From positions 5,332,001-5,396,000 of the forward strand of contig NC_016472.1 in assembly GCF_000226095.1 (NCBI RefSeq): DNA of 64,000 bases, given 5' to 3'. The stretch's first letter is position 1. Each line of letters opens with the position of its first letter. Below the pieces are notes generated by a model. That model worked only from the letters and a program-made list of their open reading frames with translations, ran no database searches and was not told the DNA's origin. The translations under genes and the position numbers were made by a program. The stretch is from Thermothelomyces thermophilus ATCC 42464. Its lineage: Eukaryota > Ascomycota > Sordariomycetes > Sordariales > Chaetomiaceae. Below, piece after piece: positions 33,390 through 46,180 of this stretch.

Positions 33390-36300
33390 GCCCCTGGGGG
33401 CTGGACGGGAAGACGGAGACTGGCAGTTGGAAGCAAGACAAAACCAAGAAAGGGCTGGTTCCCAACTGCTCTGCTTGGAGATTCATGCTTCTTTCCCTGG
33501 CGAGAATGCGCGGAACGAGCAACACCTCTCTCGATTGTGTATGTCTGCGACTTCTGCTATTTTGGGTGTACGAGATTGTATGGATGTACGATGGTTTGGT
33601 CTACCAACAAGGCAAAAGCAATGATATCTTTCCACCCCTGACTGGGAATCTGGTGTGTCACCACGGTCTTATCTCACACATGTACACTTTGCTGCAAGTC
33701 TTGCTCCTATATTGACAGGATAGTTTCTGGGTGCTCCCGGCGATCAGCCGACACCCGGCTTCCTACCGCTGAGGAAGGTTGTTGGTTGGAGGCCATACGT
33801 TGGATTTGAGGCTATGTCATCATGACAGCGTGAAAGTAGGGCAAACGAGTGGATGGAACGGCCGGTATTTCGTTGACGAGCAGGGTCACGTCTTGTGAAG
33901 GCTGGAAAGTTCGTGCCGGATCTGCAGACGCTCGCATGTGCCAACTCTCTCTCTCTCTCTCTCGCAGTTGGTTGAAGCCTGCAAGCGGTTGGTGACACTG
34001 GATCGTCGTTGGTTGGAGCCACAACCACTGCGACTCCCTCCGTAACAGAAAACCCTCACTGCGGCGTCTCTTGATTGTATGGTTTGGTCACCGAAAACCA
34101 ACAAATGGCGCCGTTCCCGGCGCTATTCAAAAGCGTGAATCAAATTCGAGTCACATTGCAGGCATACTCGTTGGCGAATCCCGTTGCCGCGTACTTGTCT
34201 TGTCGGCAGTTGGCGCATTATGTGGCTGCTGTTGGGTTGATTTTGGGGGCCGTTGGACGTCGATTTGCAATACACGTACATACATCGGAACAACTTCTTA
34301 CTCTATAGATACGGTCACGTCACGCCGCGACGAATCAGCCGAGTCTGGCCGGTTCTGGCGCATATCAGCCATCATCATAACGGCTGGTGCAGAGAGGATG
34401 GTCAAGGTCTGGCATAGTGTGTATGTCCCGCAGAAACACTGCAAGCGGCCTCGGGCCGGAAAGACTGGTGCCGTCCAATATCTGGAGCGGCAAGACGGGG
34501 AGAAAACGGGGTCAATACACGCGGGCAGCCCAGGGAGGACAGAAGGCCGAGAGAAGACAGACAACAAACAGACGTGTGCTGGGAAACACCACGTCTGGCA
34601 TGCCTCGGTCCTCTCCTTAAGACTGATGTTCTCCGGTAGGAGGTCCCTTCCCCCTTCCCTCCTCCCTCCCTCTCCTCCGAGCAATGACACGGTCTGCAAT
34701 CCCAATCTTCTGTCTGGAGCGCGTGTGAGAAGATCTGCTGGGCAGAACACCAGCCATATAGACAGACGAACACTTTGAGGAGTGTAGCAATAACCCAGCC
34801 GCCTCACCCTCCCCGATCCTGGGCCCCCTTGGTCGCACGAGCTCCTGTTTGCACATGTGCCGTACTGTAACCATCCACCAACCGGAACCGCTGCCTTTCC
34901 CCTCGCTCTCCCCTCCCCCCCCCCCCCCAACCCAACTTCTTTCCTCCGCTTTCACACGCTCATACGCAGTACAACGTATTCTCGCTTCTCTTCGTCTCGT
35001 TGGCTCGGCAAAGAAAGAACGTTTCCTCCGGGGTTAGAAAAAGGGGGGGGGAGAGGGGTGTAGTGAGGAGAGGGTGAGGGGCAGCAGTACTCCGAATCTT
35101 CTCGGAACTTCCGTCTCCTAGGAGCCCTCCTAGTATAGGCTGACGAGAGAGGCGTTTGAACGGGCCAGCCTTTCTGTCGACACCTGTCCCGCCGGTCGAT
35201 CCCTCTTGGCACACAAGGCAGGAGAGGCCTGTCTGTTTCCCGTCGAGCTAGGCGCCTCCCGCGCGGGTCGCGTCTCGGGTTGCTTGCCGCTCTCAACACA
35301 CAGCCACGCAGGCCCAGGATGTCCCGCTGACGGAGGAGGAGGAGGTAGATTCCCGAGTCTGTCTTTGGTGGCCCAGCAGAATCCAAGGGGTCCCCTCCCC
35401 CTTCGCCCCCGTGGTGTCGAAGTCTTTCTGGAAGACGGATCATCGTCCACCGCCGCCGGCGCCGCCGGTTGTGGTTGTGGCGGTAACTTTACGCCTCAGA
35501 CTCGTTCACTGCCGACTTGAAACAGTGCCAACTGCAGACTGTTAAAGAACAACTGCCAAACAAAAAAAAAAAAAAAAAAAAGACAAGACAAAAAAAGAAA
35601 GGAAAGAAAAGTAGCTCTGCCACGGCCCATACTTCAGAAAGGCAACAGCGTGCTCTCGGAAAGGTTGGTCCCGACCTGGTATTTGTTGACAGTGGTCCGC
35701 GAATCTTTGCAGCGGAAGAAAAGGGTCGCGGCGGCACCGCTGCTCGGAAGGATTGATTCCTGCCGCACCCTGTTTGTACCCTGCCCTGCTTCATCATTGG
35801 CTCTAGAGGAACGGGCCGTTGAAACGGTGCGGCTTCTTTTAGAGGGTTAAGGGGAAGATGCATACAATCTCAGAGAAGTGGTGGTCGTCGTGGTTCGGGG
35901 CAGAACGAACCCGAAGCCATCGCGCCTTCTTAACCGCGTATTTGACCGCGTATTATTATAACTATACGGAGCATGCTCCCCAAAATAGCATATCTACCTT
36001 TCTTTTTTTTTGTGCTCTAAACCTCGTTGTTGTTCTTTTTTTTTTCCTTTTCCTTTTCCGAAAATAGGTGTGACCCCTGAAATGACAACTCAGACACCAT
36101 CTAGCTTGGATAAGAACAGAGGCCATGCGGGATATTGCGTGGATGGTTATAATGTGTATGAGAAAGGCGGAGAGAGAATACTCAGATACACCAAGGGATC
36201 ATGAGTCAATGAGGCGTTGTGGCCGGGTTTGGGCGCCCTTATAGCCCACCATTCTGGCCGTGGTTCCCTAACGGGAGCCGGTTCTCCGTTTTGGTCCCGA

Positions 36301-39074
36301 TAGTCATCCAATTTCTCCCGAGTAGGTTTTGTTTTACTCATTATTACCATCTTTCTTCTTCCTGTCCTTGACCTTCTACACCACACATTCCACCCCGATT
36401 ATAAGCTACACAACAGCGACAAGCGGACTGAAGTGCCCATCCTCGGCTGGGAACAAAGCAAACCGTAGTCCAGACTGACTAGCGTTTCCAATACGTGCAA
36501 TTAACCGCGCGTTCCAAAACTAGGTCAGCCGCCAGTTCGGAGTGTTGTTTTCTTAGTAGTGTACATACCTCTAGGTGGTACGGCGTCGTTGCAGTAGTTA
36601 TATGCCGAGCCCACCAGCCCACCAGGTCTCGAATCCTTCGAGCCAGGGGAAGCAGGGACAGTAGGATTTGGGGCGAAATATTTGCGGGAGGCACAGGACG
36701 TAGCAACATGTTACCGAGTTAAGTCTCTTCAGAACGAACAAAAGCCTCAAACAACGTGATGCGAAAAATCCGAAGAAGAAATAGAGAGATAAAAAAAGAA
36801 GATCGGCAGAAGTTGAAAGCTACCGGACGAGGGTTACGTAGTAATTGGGAAGAGACCAGATGTTCTGTCGGCAACAGTTGCAGATGAGGACTCCAGTCGA
36901 GCTGCGTTTTGGGCTTGCCTTCACCTTCTGAAGTGAGCAAAGGTGATAGATCTACAAGTGTTACGCCTCATTCCACTCCTAGGCCCTCTTGGTGCTTGAT
37001 CAATAGGCGTATGGTAGTAGTCCCAGGCAAGATACGCCGGGAGGAGCTCGCCTTCATGGGCACATAGGGACGCTAGTCCCGTTTGACCTGAGAAGAAGAA
37101 CGTATGACTGCAGCAGAGTGCCCGGACAAGGATTGCCGAGCGCCGCATCTATCCACGCTCCAATACCATACTTCTTTGCCTTCCCCCTTGGCCCCTATTC
37201 AGTGCATGTACAGAAAGGGTGCACACCTACCGTGAGGTGGTACCATGACAACGCGTCATTCGCCTCGACCAAAGATGCTCTGACGGCTCGCTTGTTGTTC
37301 CCAGGCCAACCTCTGACACTTGCCATGCGCTCCTCCAGTTCCTCCAGTAGCTTCGCCCAGGAACCCAGCTACACGCTCGCTCGGATTGACCGTCAGCCAA
37401 AGATAACTAAAAAAAAAAAAAAACCGTTCTGTCGCCGGCCTCGCCGACTCACTACCGGCTTTGTGATAACGATGATGTGAGGATAACGCCTCCCTCAACC
37501 CCCTTGTCCCCTGTTTCCTTCTGGAATGCTCCCTACGCCGCGCCGTGCCGCGCTCCTGCTTTGCCTGCCCCCAAACAGAACATGGCTCGAAGCGCGCAGT
37601 GAACCGTACGGTGTACAGATACGGCAGGTAGGAGATAACGTACGCAACCTTGTCTCCCGTGCTCGTCACACCGATCTTCTCTCTGGAAGAAGAGGGAAAG
37701 AACGATGGATGAGAAGCCCAGGAAAGAACACGGGAAGGGAGCAGGCCAGAGAGTGATATAAAGAGACAACAAGAATTGGGGAGGTCGGTCTCCGTTGGTC
37801 TGCAGGTTCGACCGAGATGCGCCGGGTTTGCTTGTTCGGGAAAGAAGCTTAAACCTTTCCAGTATTCTCTCTCGGGTCTTCCTTTCCTTCCTTCCTTTTT
37901 GGCCAGGGCGAAGAGGCAAACGAATTGGGAAAGTACTTCTCGGCCGAGAGCTTAATCCCGCGAGAAACCTCCGGTGACGAACTCACTCACCTCAGTAGCA
38001 CCTACATAACCCTCGGTCCCGAGAGGTATTATTGGCATGGTGCTCTTGCAAGGACGGTTGAACCTCGGAAGGGAAGAGAGAGAGGAGGGGTCAGGGGCAG
38101 AGAGCGTGGACCATTGCCTCTGGCCGCGAACGCGAACAGTGCTCGTGATCGTTGCAGCGGATAGATCGCCAGGGATAGGATGCCTTGCAATCTGGCTACA
38201 TGCACTACACAAGTCCAATGCTTCTTGGAGAGGGATACCTAGTCATGTGCTCTGCCAAATCGCAACGTTCGCATTCCCCGATGGCGTCGTGGCCCTTGTT
38301 GAATTGCTACCCAGTCGGTTGTTTCATGACCCCTTACGTGTACTTCAGAAAGCTGACGGTAGAGGGCGCAGCCAACCGCGGGTTGCGGGGAGGGGAAGAC
38401 GGTCGGGGAACGGGGTTAATCCCGTTTCCCGCCTCGCCGCGCGGAGAAAGCGTGTTAAGACGATGTTGGATGAGGGGGTGTGGTGCTTGACCACAATCTG
38501 AGAATTGAAACAACAACACGGCGCAGATCTCGTAATCTGACAAAGCCAATAGCGGCCGAGGCGGTAACAAGATAAGGCCATCTTCCAACGCAAAACAGCT
38601 CTAATTCGAGCCAAGTGGGTGGCGCACAGCAGCATTGCTGACCGTTCCCAGCGGCAAGGCAGTTTAAACGCGTTGTGGTGGGCTCGCACCTGGTGAGATA
38701 AGCACTATCCCCCCCCCCCCCCCACCAGGACCTATAATTGTCGCAGCTCGACTCAGACCAGACGGATAGGCACTTAGAAATAGAGCCATACAATCACTGG
38801 GCTCTCTCCGTCTGACAAAAGGGGCCAGATTGCAATGCCAAGTCCTTGATGGCCGGAAGATGCTTCGGCCGAAGCGCCGGCGTGTTGGGCTCGGACTCGG
38901 CCTGGTATGTACCAGCTCGGACTTCGATTGACGGTCAAGACGGCGCAAAGCCACTGCCTGAAACCAGCCAGCCGCTTGACCAAGGGCACTCCCACATATT
39001 TGAACATCCATAGGTGTATAAGGAAGGTATATTGTATGTGTATAATAATATAAGTATCTTTGTATGTGAGAACA
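33390..39074. other. Gene-poor region, left part
   Basis: I see no supported gene. Open frames are short, overlap on both strands and lack domain-like segments. Recognisable content: (CT)n at 33943-33963, C runs at 34915-34929 and 38708-38722, an A run at 35561-35580, T-rich tracts at 36000-36058, an A run at 37410-37422, and an AT-rich stretch at 39011-39060. Composition is mixed and shows no AT-rich RIP-type degeneration. Confidence 0.5.
33943..33963. repeat. (CT)n microsatellite
   Basis: About ten CT units in the gene-poor region. Confidence 0.85.
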
Positions 39075-39104
39075 GTACGGATTACTTTGTTCGGTAATCC
39101 GTAC
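39075..39104. repeat. Perfect inverted repeat of GTACGGATTAC
   Basis: GTACGGATTAC at 39075-39085 and its exact complement GTAATCCGTAC at 39094-39104 are separated by eight bases, so an 11-bp hairpin or a dimeric protein site can form. Confidence 0.85.
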
Positions 39105-41030
39105 ACTTGGATGGCTCTGTTTTGGAATTGCCGAACCCCGTCCGACAAGCGGATGATTTCGGTGATTGGGTTCGGCGCGTCGAATCTTCCGTACGCGAAA
39201 GAGAAGCAGGCGGGTTTCAAGAGATTCCGCAGCTTTGCCTCGGTCCTGAGACAGCCAAGGTATTTGATCCGCCCTCACCTCGCTCCAACCCAGATGCAAG
39301 ACCGGATGGTGTGGAAGGTTTTCGCCAAGCCCGGCGAACCCGGATGTGATGCTCGGACGACTTTGTGGCCCAACACGCCTACCACGGCCGGTGCGGCATC
39401 GAGATTGCCGGCGACATCTGGGAAACTGCTGTCACAAATGACAGAAGGTTACCGATGGCGACCAAGTAAGTGACTGCAGCACATACGGTCAACGGCCACG
39501 GATGGGGACGGCTGATGGACTGTGGAAAGTACGCAGAGCCTGTTCTTTGGACGCTTTAGGCTCGTTCGTTGACCAGCCGACCGAAGGGGAAAAGTATTTG
39601 GTCACTCTTCCCGAGTATGGCTCCTGCTGCCCTACAGGGCTGTAGGTAGGACTGTGATTAAGCTTCTGACGCCGGCCGCGCGGGTCACCGGGCAAGAAAG
39701 AGCATATTGTTCGCCTGTTCAGCTGGCCGCCGAGGTGGTCGTGCTGTGGTGTTTTCTGCCGGCCCGCTTCTCACTCCTTCTTGAGCGAGAACACAGGGTG
39801 AGATGCCGTCATGCTCAAGGCGGTTGTGTGCCACAGATCGCCGACGGAGCCGTTGCGTTACCGTCGCACTCAGTGCGGGGTGTCGGCCCCGCTTCCCACC
39901 GCTGTCTGCAAGCACTCTGCATATTGATGCTACTTCGTTGCTGCTAGTCCACAAAGGAGGGTTCAAAAAGTCCGCCCTAGCAAGAGTCGGTGAAGCTAAC
40001 AAGCGCAAGCGACAAGCGGCGAACAAATCACGGTTTGGCGCGACTGGGAACCGCGCCCGCGCGCGCGAAGTTTTGCTGGCAGTTGATACGACCGATAATT
40101 CGTGTCAGCGAGCAAACCCTGGGCTCGCCCATCATCTGGCTTTGCCACTTGGATACTGCTTTTCGTGTTTTTCAGTCTATGCACCTTTGATGCAGGTGTG
40201 AGGCGCTGAGCGTGCGGAGAAATGACGGTCTGTCACGATTCGTCCTGCGCCATCGGACCGAACAGAAAAGCACAACTGGCACAACTGTGTGTGTGTAATC
40301 TGACGAGAGACCTAGTGCTCGCCTCAGAGCGTAACTACCGTTGTCGATGGCCGAGGCCGATTGCCGGGCACTGCTGGGTCACGGGGCTTGTTTAAGGTGA
40401 GCGCAGCCGACGGGGGCCAGTGAGACATGCCGTTGTTGTCGAGGAAAAGACGGCAAGAAGAAAAGTTCCCGCCGAAAATGGCTAGGCTCGTCGCCAGTAG
40501 AACCTCCACTAATAACTAAGGTCGGGAGTCGTCAGCACCACGAAGCGAGACAGATTTGACGAGCCAAAGAAGGCAATTGGAGGGCTCGAAGTGAGGAAAT
40601 GAAATGAGAGCGACTGGAAAGGGAATCATGGACTTCCCTGTTTTGAAACCACAAAGGCAAGAGCAATCGGGCTACGGACCGGTGAATTTCTGCGCACTGC
40701 AGTTCAAAGCTAGAGTTGAATTTTGGGCTTTTCGCGGACACTGAAACTAGCACCGGAACCGAGACCATCTCGGATCCGGAAAACAATGGAAAACCGCTAG
40801 CCGTCACTTGGCAGCTGGATCGGGTCCAATCGGAAGTATTACAAGCTTTTCAAGGCTCACGCCATGCCCGTCCAGGAAAGCCCACTAAACTTGAATGCCC
40901 CCACAGTCCGCTTACCTTGGCGGCGGGCCTGTCGGAGTCGGAGGGGTGGGAACCTTTTTGGCCGCGCTTGCACCCTACACCAGTGCATACACTACGGAGA
41001 CTGCACACCACGGGATATGTGTACTGAGAG

Positions 41031-41050
41031 TACATACATACATACATACA
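41031..41050. repeat. (ACAT)n microsatellite
   Basis: Five tandem units of a CATA/ACAT tetramer. Confidence 0.85.
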
Positions 41051-41896
41051 CAACAGTACGCAGTAGTTAGTGGAGTGCACTGCTCTGCGCTGCACCTTGC
41101 GCGGAGTCCTCCACAAAGCAGATCGCGCGTCCCCGCAGTAGGTTGCGTTCTCCTCGCCGGAACTCGTGGGCGACGATCCCGCGGAATCTAAGGCTCGCAA
41201 TGCCTCACCACCTCGCAAGCACTTGTAGAAGCAACAGACCAATAGATGCACAACTTCATGATGATAAGGAAGATGGTGGTTCAAAAAGTTCGGCCTCGGG
41301 CGTGCCTTTCGGCCGGAAGCCGCCCGGATACGCGCGCTTGATTCGACGGTCGGCGTTCGCGAGGCTAGCGCCATGCGTTCAACGTGCGCGTCTGGGTGTC
41401 TGGATGGTGCGTGCTCAGCTGCAAGAGGACCCGAGGCCAACTCGCCGCTGATGCCATTGGACTATTTAGCCGCCAGAATGCAGCCACCACATGTGTATGC
41501 GACGCCAGCACACCCTCCTGCAGACGCCATGCGGAGAAGTTGAAGACGACATGTAATTCGTGGTTGTACACAGTAGGTCAGCCCTGCGGAATGGCCGACA
41601 GGACCGATCGAAAGGGTCCCTTCTTCTTTGGGGGAGGAAGAATTGATTGAGTGAGGGGGGGAACCGCTATCCTCACCCGCTCGCCCGCTCGCTCAAACCA
41701 GCGGGTGCTGGCCGTTGGTGAATGGGGCCCTGCGGCTTCCGCGGTCTGAAGCCAGCACAGCCATTGAGTGGGCGGCGCAGTGTCTGTTTCAGCAGATAAA
41801 TTGGCAGGCGCGATGTGCCGTCATAATCCCAAGATATTGGGTTCTCACTGGCGCCGTCCGTGCCGAATCCGATTTGAGATCGGCTTCCGGGACGGC

Positions 41897-41907
41897 GTAA
41901 TCCGTAC
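41897..41907 (-). repeat. Dispersed word GTACGGATTAC
   Basis: Exact copy, present as GTAATCCGTAC on the given strand. Confidence 0.7.
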
Positions 41908-42423
41908 ACGACATGGTTTGCCAGCAGGCAGCAGAATTAAAATGCCGCTAAACCCCATGAGTCGTGACGCCCCTGCACCAGCCCTGTCGCTCGCAGAATG
42001 GAAATGGGCTGAGGCTCCATCTGTGAGCTCATCTGGGGCGGGCCGGGGCCCACCCAAACCGACTTCTTTGCGAATACCTCCGTTGCGCGGTGCTACACTG
42101 CGCAGGTGTACACTATGTACGGATACACTAGCAGTAGGGAGCAAGTATCCAAAACAAATGCCCGCGCCCCTGGTTCGTGTGCACCAGATGCGGCCCAATC
42201 CCCGCCGGGAGGTCGGCGCGGGCTCACGTCAAACGAGAACCCACTGCTCTAGTGTAAGCTGTTCGCTGCAGGTGCTCTTGTGGCGTCTGGGGAGTGGAAG
42301 AGCTTCCACTTCCGACCTGAGGCTTTTTTGCTGACAAAAGGTAAGGCAGGGACTTACGTTGATAGATTAGGTCTGTACATATTGCGTCCTGAGCAGTGAT
42401 TGCATGTACTGTACTGTACGTAT

Positions 42424-42434
42424 GTACGGATTAC
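42424..42434 (+). repeat. Dispersed word GTACGGATTAC
   Basis: Exact copy, directly preceded by GTACTGTACTGTACGTAT, a run of GTAC-centred palindromic words. Confidence 0.7.
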
Positions 42435-45400
42435 AAGTACCACATACGGTCAGTTATAGCGTACTGTGTACGGACGTACTGTGGTAGAAACGACGCTACT
42501 CCGTAGTAGCACGGGGTACTCGATGACACTAGCGCGGTCCAGTGGATGCCCTGTTGTACCGGGAGCACGGTTGGGGGGGCCGTAGTGCAACGTCGCGGTC
42601 CCATGGCGATGGTCAGTGGCTTGCAGTCGGCCGATGAACTACACTAGAGCGGGGTCTCTGTTCCTGAACCTTGACCGCGTATTCCCACCGACAGCTGGAA
42701 AATGGGGACCTCGCAAAGAGGAAGTACGCAGTACGCTCCATACCAGGATAACGCCTTGAAGCAAAGCATTGGAATATGGCGGCCCCTTGCACACAACAGC
42801 CAATCAGTACCTCCTCGCATTAGACGGCGTAGCGTCTCAGCAGGTTCTGACTCGCTTTACAGTGTACATACTAGCCAAGTTCCAGCAGCCACACAGTGGA
42901 GTGTGCGCGGCAGTGTGGTATCGGATCTGGTTTCAATGACTTCTCGAGTTAGCGAAGCTCAAAGGGGTGTCAAGACCAAGGGAGCAAAATCGGCATACTC
43001 TGCTTTCCCTGGGTTCCGATGGTGAAGTCCAATTACGATATGTGTCGTCTCCTCTGCCTTCGGAATGTAGCTACAAGTGAGCCTCACAAAACTCGGTGCT
43101 TCTCCGCACCTACCAAGGCACCGGTCCCCCTGCTGGGCGCTCTCAGCGACTGCGTCCACGTGCTTGATGCGACCCGGCCCCCCTTCCCCCTTCCCCGTGG
43201 CGCATTGGGCCTGGTCCCGGGAGGAGCAATAAACGGCGGATGGCAAGCGCTGGCGCTACGTGAGGCGTGTCAGACGGTACTCGTCAGGTCATTGGGCATA
43301 CATACTATGTAGTATGCTGGGACATCGATGGTTGGGTCATGCATGTGCTCAGCATTGAACGTTGTCTCCAGTACGGATTATTCTCAAGTCTTTCCGTGTT
43401 AGGAAGGTCGACCACTCGCTTTTGCTCGGATTTAGCTTAGTGGACTGAACGTGGAGACCTGACCATTCAAGCTCCAAGCCAATGCTACACCGTCCGTTGT
43501 CCGGACCGCGCTCCGTCGCCAACCACCGACGTCCCAGTGTTTGTCTCCAGGTCCACTCTCCCACGGTATACCACATGTGTTGATCAAATCTCGGTGTCGC
43601 ACAAAAAGCCGTCACGAGAAGGCGCAGCCATTCTCGTTCAAGAGGTCGACATTGCAAGATGCAGGCGACGGTGACGCCAGAAGTTCAGTAGCAGTGTGGA
43701 GTGAATAAAGGTGCATTGGGAGGGGCAGACTCTCTGTCTGGCATGCTATGCCAGAACCTGGCAGTCGCTGCTGGCTTCCAGAACAACGGGAGAAATTGCC
43801 GACGACTAGGCGACAGCAACGCCAATGGCAGAGGATTATCAAAATTTGAGCGCTTGGCATTGCCTCGACTTAGCCGTCAGGGTAACCCAAGGTGTCGACG
43901 CTCGGGGCATCATTGTGCGCCTCTGCGTCCGGGGTTTTTCTCTCAGCGTTCATCTCGGCGACGTTGCTTTGGGCCTGTTTCAAGCGCCACCGCGCCAAAA
44001 GAACCCCTGGGCGCCCGAGGAGACCGCACTACGGAGTAGCTTCGCGGAAAAGTCGCCGCCTAGTGTGCACTCGCTGCGCCTACCACCACCGCTCAGGAAA
44101 GAAACGCGCGGGCCCTGTGTTGTGACTTGGGCCGCTTGCCGCCACTGGCTCGTGCGCTGTACCCACTTCCCGTTGTGGGTAATTCGTGGGCCAGATACAC
44201 TAAAGAGAACGAACTTCTTTGCTGATACGGTAGTACCTGACCACGGTAAATATTCGTAAACAGAAGCCATGTGCTTAGCGGGTACGTCGGGAAAGAGCAA
44301 CCCGACCCGACGACAGGGTTTGGAATCCTTCGCCCGCGCCAATCTGGCAAAACCCGGGCTTCATTTTCTCCAACCGTACAAGTACCCTCCGATTGTTTGC
44401 TCGCCTCCCAAATTGAGTTGATCGCCCACCCTGTTCCTAGCATTGTGTGAGGTAGTCCCTCTCCCTGTTTATCTTCGTACTTGTATCATGCTCGCTTCTT
44501 GGGTCCCAAAACGCGCCCCAACTCAGTTCCGTTGGCGCCCTGCCTTCTGAGGTACCTACTCTGCCTTGGGTAAGGTAAGGTATGAATGTACTGTACCTCT
44601 TCCCAGGTTTCCACACAGTACCACCCTCCCCAACTACCTTGCACTACAACAAAACGTTGGTTAGCGTATTTCTGGGCCGCCCCCCAACCTTGCTTGGCGA
44701 CCCCTGCGGACCCCCAATCCTGCACCATGAAGCGACTGCCCCTCATGCCGTTCACACTTCTCGATCATTCTCTATTCGACCGAATGAAGCGGCTTCTCAC
44801 AAGCCATTAGGTGCCAACGGCCGGGAAAGGGCCATCAATCGTGCTGAGATGGCTGAGATGTGATGGCACGAGCCAACACCAGCCGCGAAACTAACGGTGA
44901 ACAGCCGCGAGGGGACGGTTGGACGTCGCTGACTGATCGCTTTTTACTCGTCTATTGGGGATCGCACACACGCACGAGTTTGCGCCAGGCCGTCGGAAAA
45001 AACGGCCGTGAGCCGCGCCACCCCTGTGCGAACAACGTGCAACACTGGGGGAGGGGGGCGGCCAGGATTAGAGTGACATTCTCAGAGGTTCCTCTTACCG
45101 CTACCGCCACACGCCTGTCCCTGTGCTTGCTGTTCGGCCACGGCACATTCGACTTCACCTGTTCCAAAGCACAGCGAGCGGCGCAGCTGTCCACCGCGAG
45201 AGTGAGAAATGCTGGAGCCTAAGAGCAGCCACCCCCTGCCACTCCGCCGGCCTTCGCCCATGTTCCTTTCGTTCTAGGCCAGCGCTCGGTCAACAGACTG
45301 CTATGTTGCTTCAAAGTCGAGTGACAATCAGGGGACAGCGAACAAAGCCCCTGGATCGGAGTTGATGTACGTACTCGTCCGCACCTGGTTCATCAATACA

Positions 45401-46180
45401 GCATTGCTTGTGCTGCTGGTGCGACTGTCTCCCAAACAGGCGAACCAAGTCGGACCCAACTTAGTCAGCCTGTATATGTACAATACTGTACTTGGCCGTC
45501 TGCGGGATAACGCTGCATCATCTACACACGCTATGATGGCCGACCACCACCAGTGTGCCCAAATCTTCAGGTAAGGCCGTTAAAGCCGCCCAGACAACAA
45601 TGGGGTTGGGTGAGGAATTGCTGAGGGGCGTGGGGAACCACCCCCCGGGTGGCCCTTGACCACCCCCCGTTACAACACCCAGTCCAAGACCCTGGTTCCC
45701 TTGCCCTCTCTTGTTGTCCACTTACATGCATGTTCCTTTGACGGCCGTACACACTCTATTTCCTCTTCTCTCCACCCCCCGGCTCGACTAACAAGCCTGT
45801 TGTTGTCTTTGCTCATGGCCCCTCCCCTTGCACCCACAGCACCACCATGGCACTGTGGGGATGTACTGCCTCTCTGGACTTTATAAGCTTAGTTCGCCCA
45901 GAAGTGTCCCTCACGACTTTTGAGGCTGAGATGCGTTTGACACCAAGCTACTTGACCCCAAAGATAGATCTAGGGTGTAGTGGATATCTGGTTACCTGGC
46001 CGCCGCCTTTCTGATACGGTTCATCGTCAACCTTCGGCCCATCTCTTATAAGTCGTCGCACGCCTCCATTCGACGACCATCCCTGACATCACTTAACCGT
46101 CCACGTATGTACCTCTCCACAAGTTCTTCCCAGTCCGTCAGTCACAGCACATACGCCCGCCGTCCCAGGGGAAGAAGAAC

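Larger units (their letters stand above)
39105..46180. other. Gene-poor region, right part
   Basis: No supported gene. It carries GTACGGATTAC words at 41897-41907 (reverse), 42424-42434 and 43371-43381 (one mismatch), CTACGGAGTAG at 44029-44039, and an ACAT repeat at 41031-41050. GTACTGTAC and GGTAAGGTAAGG-type words cluster near 42400-42500 and 44560-44600. The last 300 bases should hold the promoter of the zinc-finger gene at 46181; TTATAAG at 46047-46053 is a weak TATA candidate. Confidence 0.5.

Noticed and set aside
27000-33400. A possible secondary-metabolite cluster around the questin-oxidase-like gene
   Set aside because: Neighbours are housekeeping genes (RPE1, Ofd1, PLP enzymes). 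No polyketide synthase, NRPS, terpene cyclase, P450, transporter or cluster regulator is present.
34071-34778. A 235-codon open frame on the plus strand
   Set aside because: It starts in ordinary intergenic sequence, overlaps an equally long frame on the other strand, has no domain-like hydrophobic pattern and needs no splicing to explain it. It looks like chance in GC-balanced DNA.
33390-46180. RIP-mutated transposon remnants in the gene-poor region
   Set aside because: Base composition stays balanced, TpA-rich blocks are lacking, and no transposase or reverse-transcriptase fragments or long terminal repeats were recognised.
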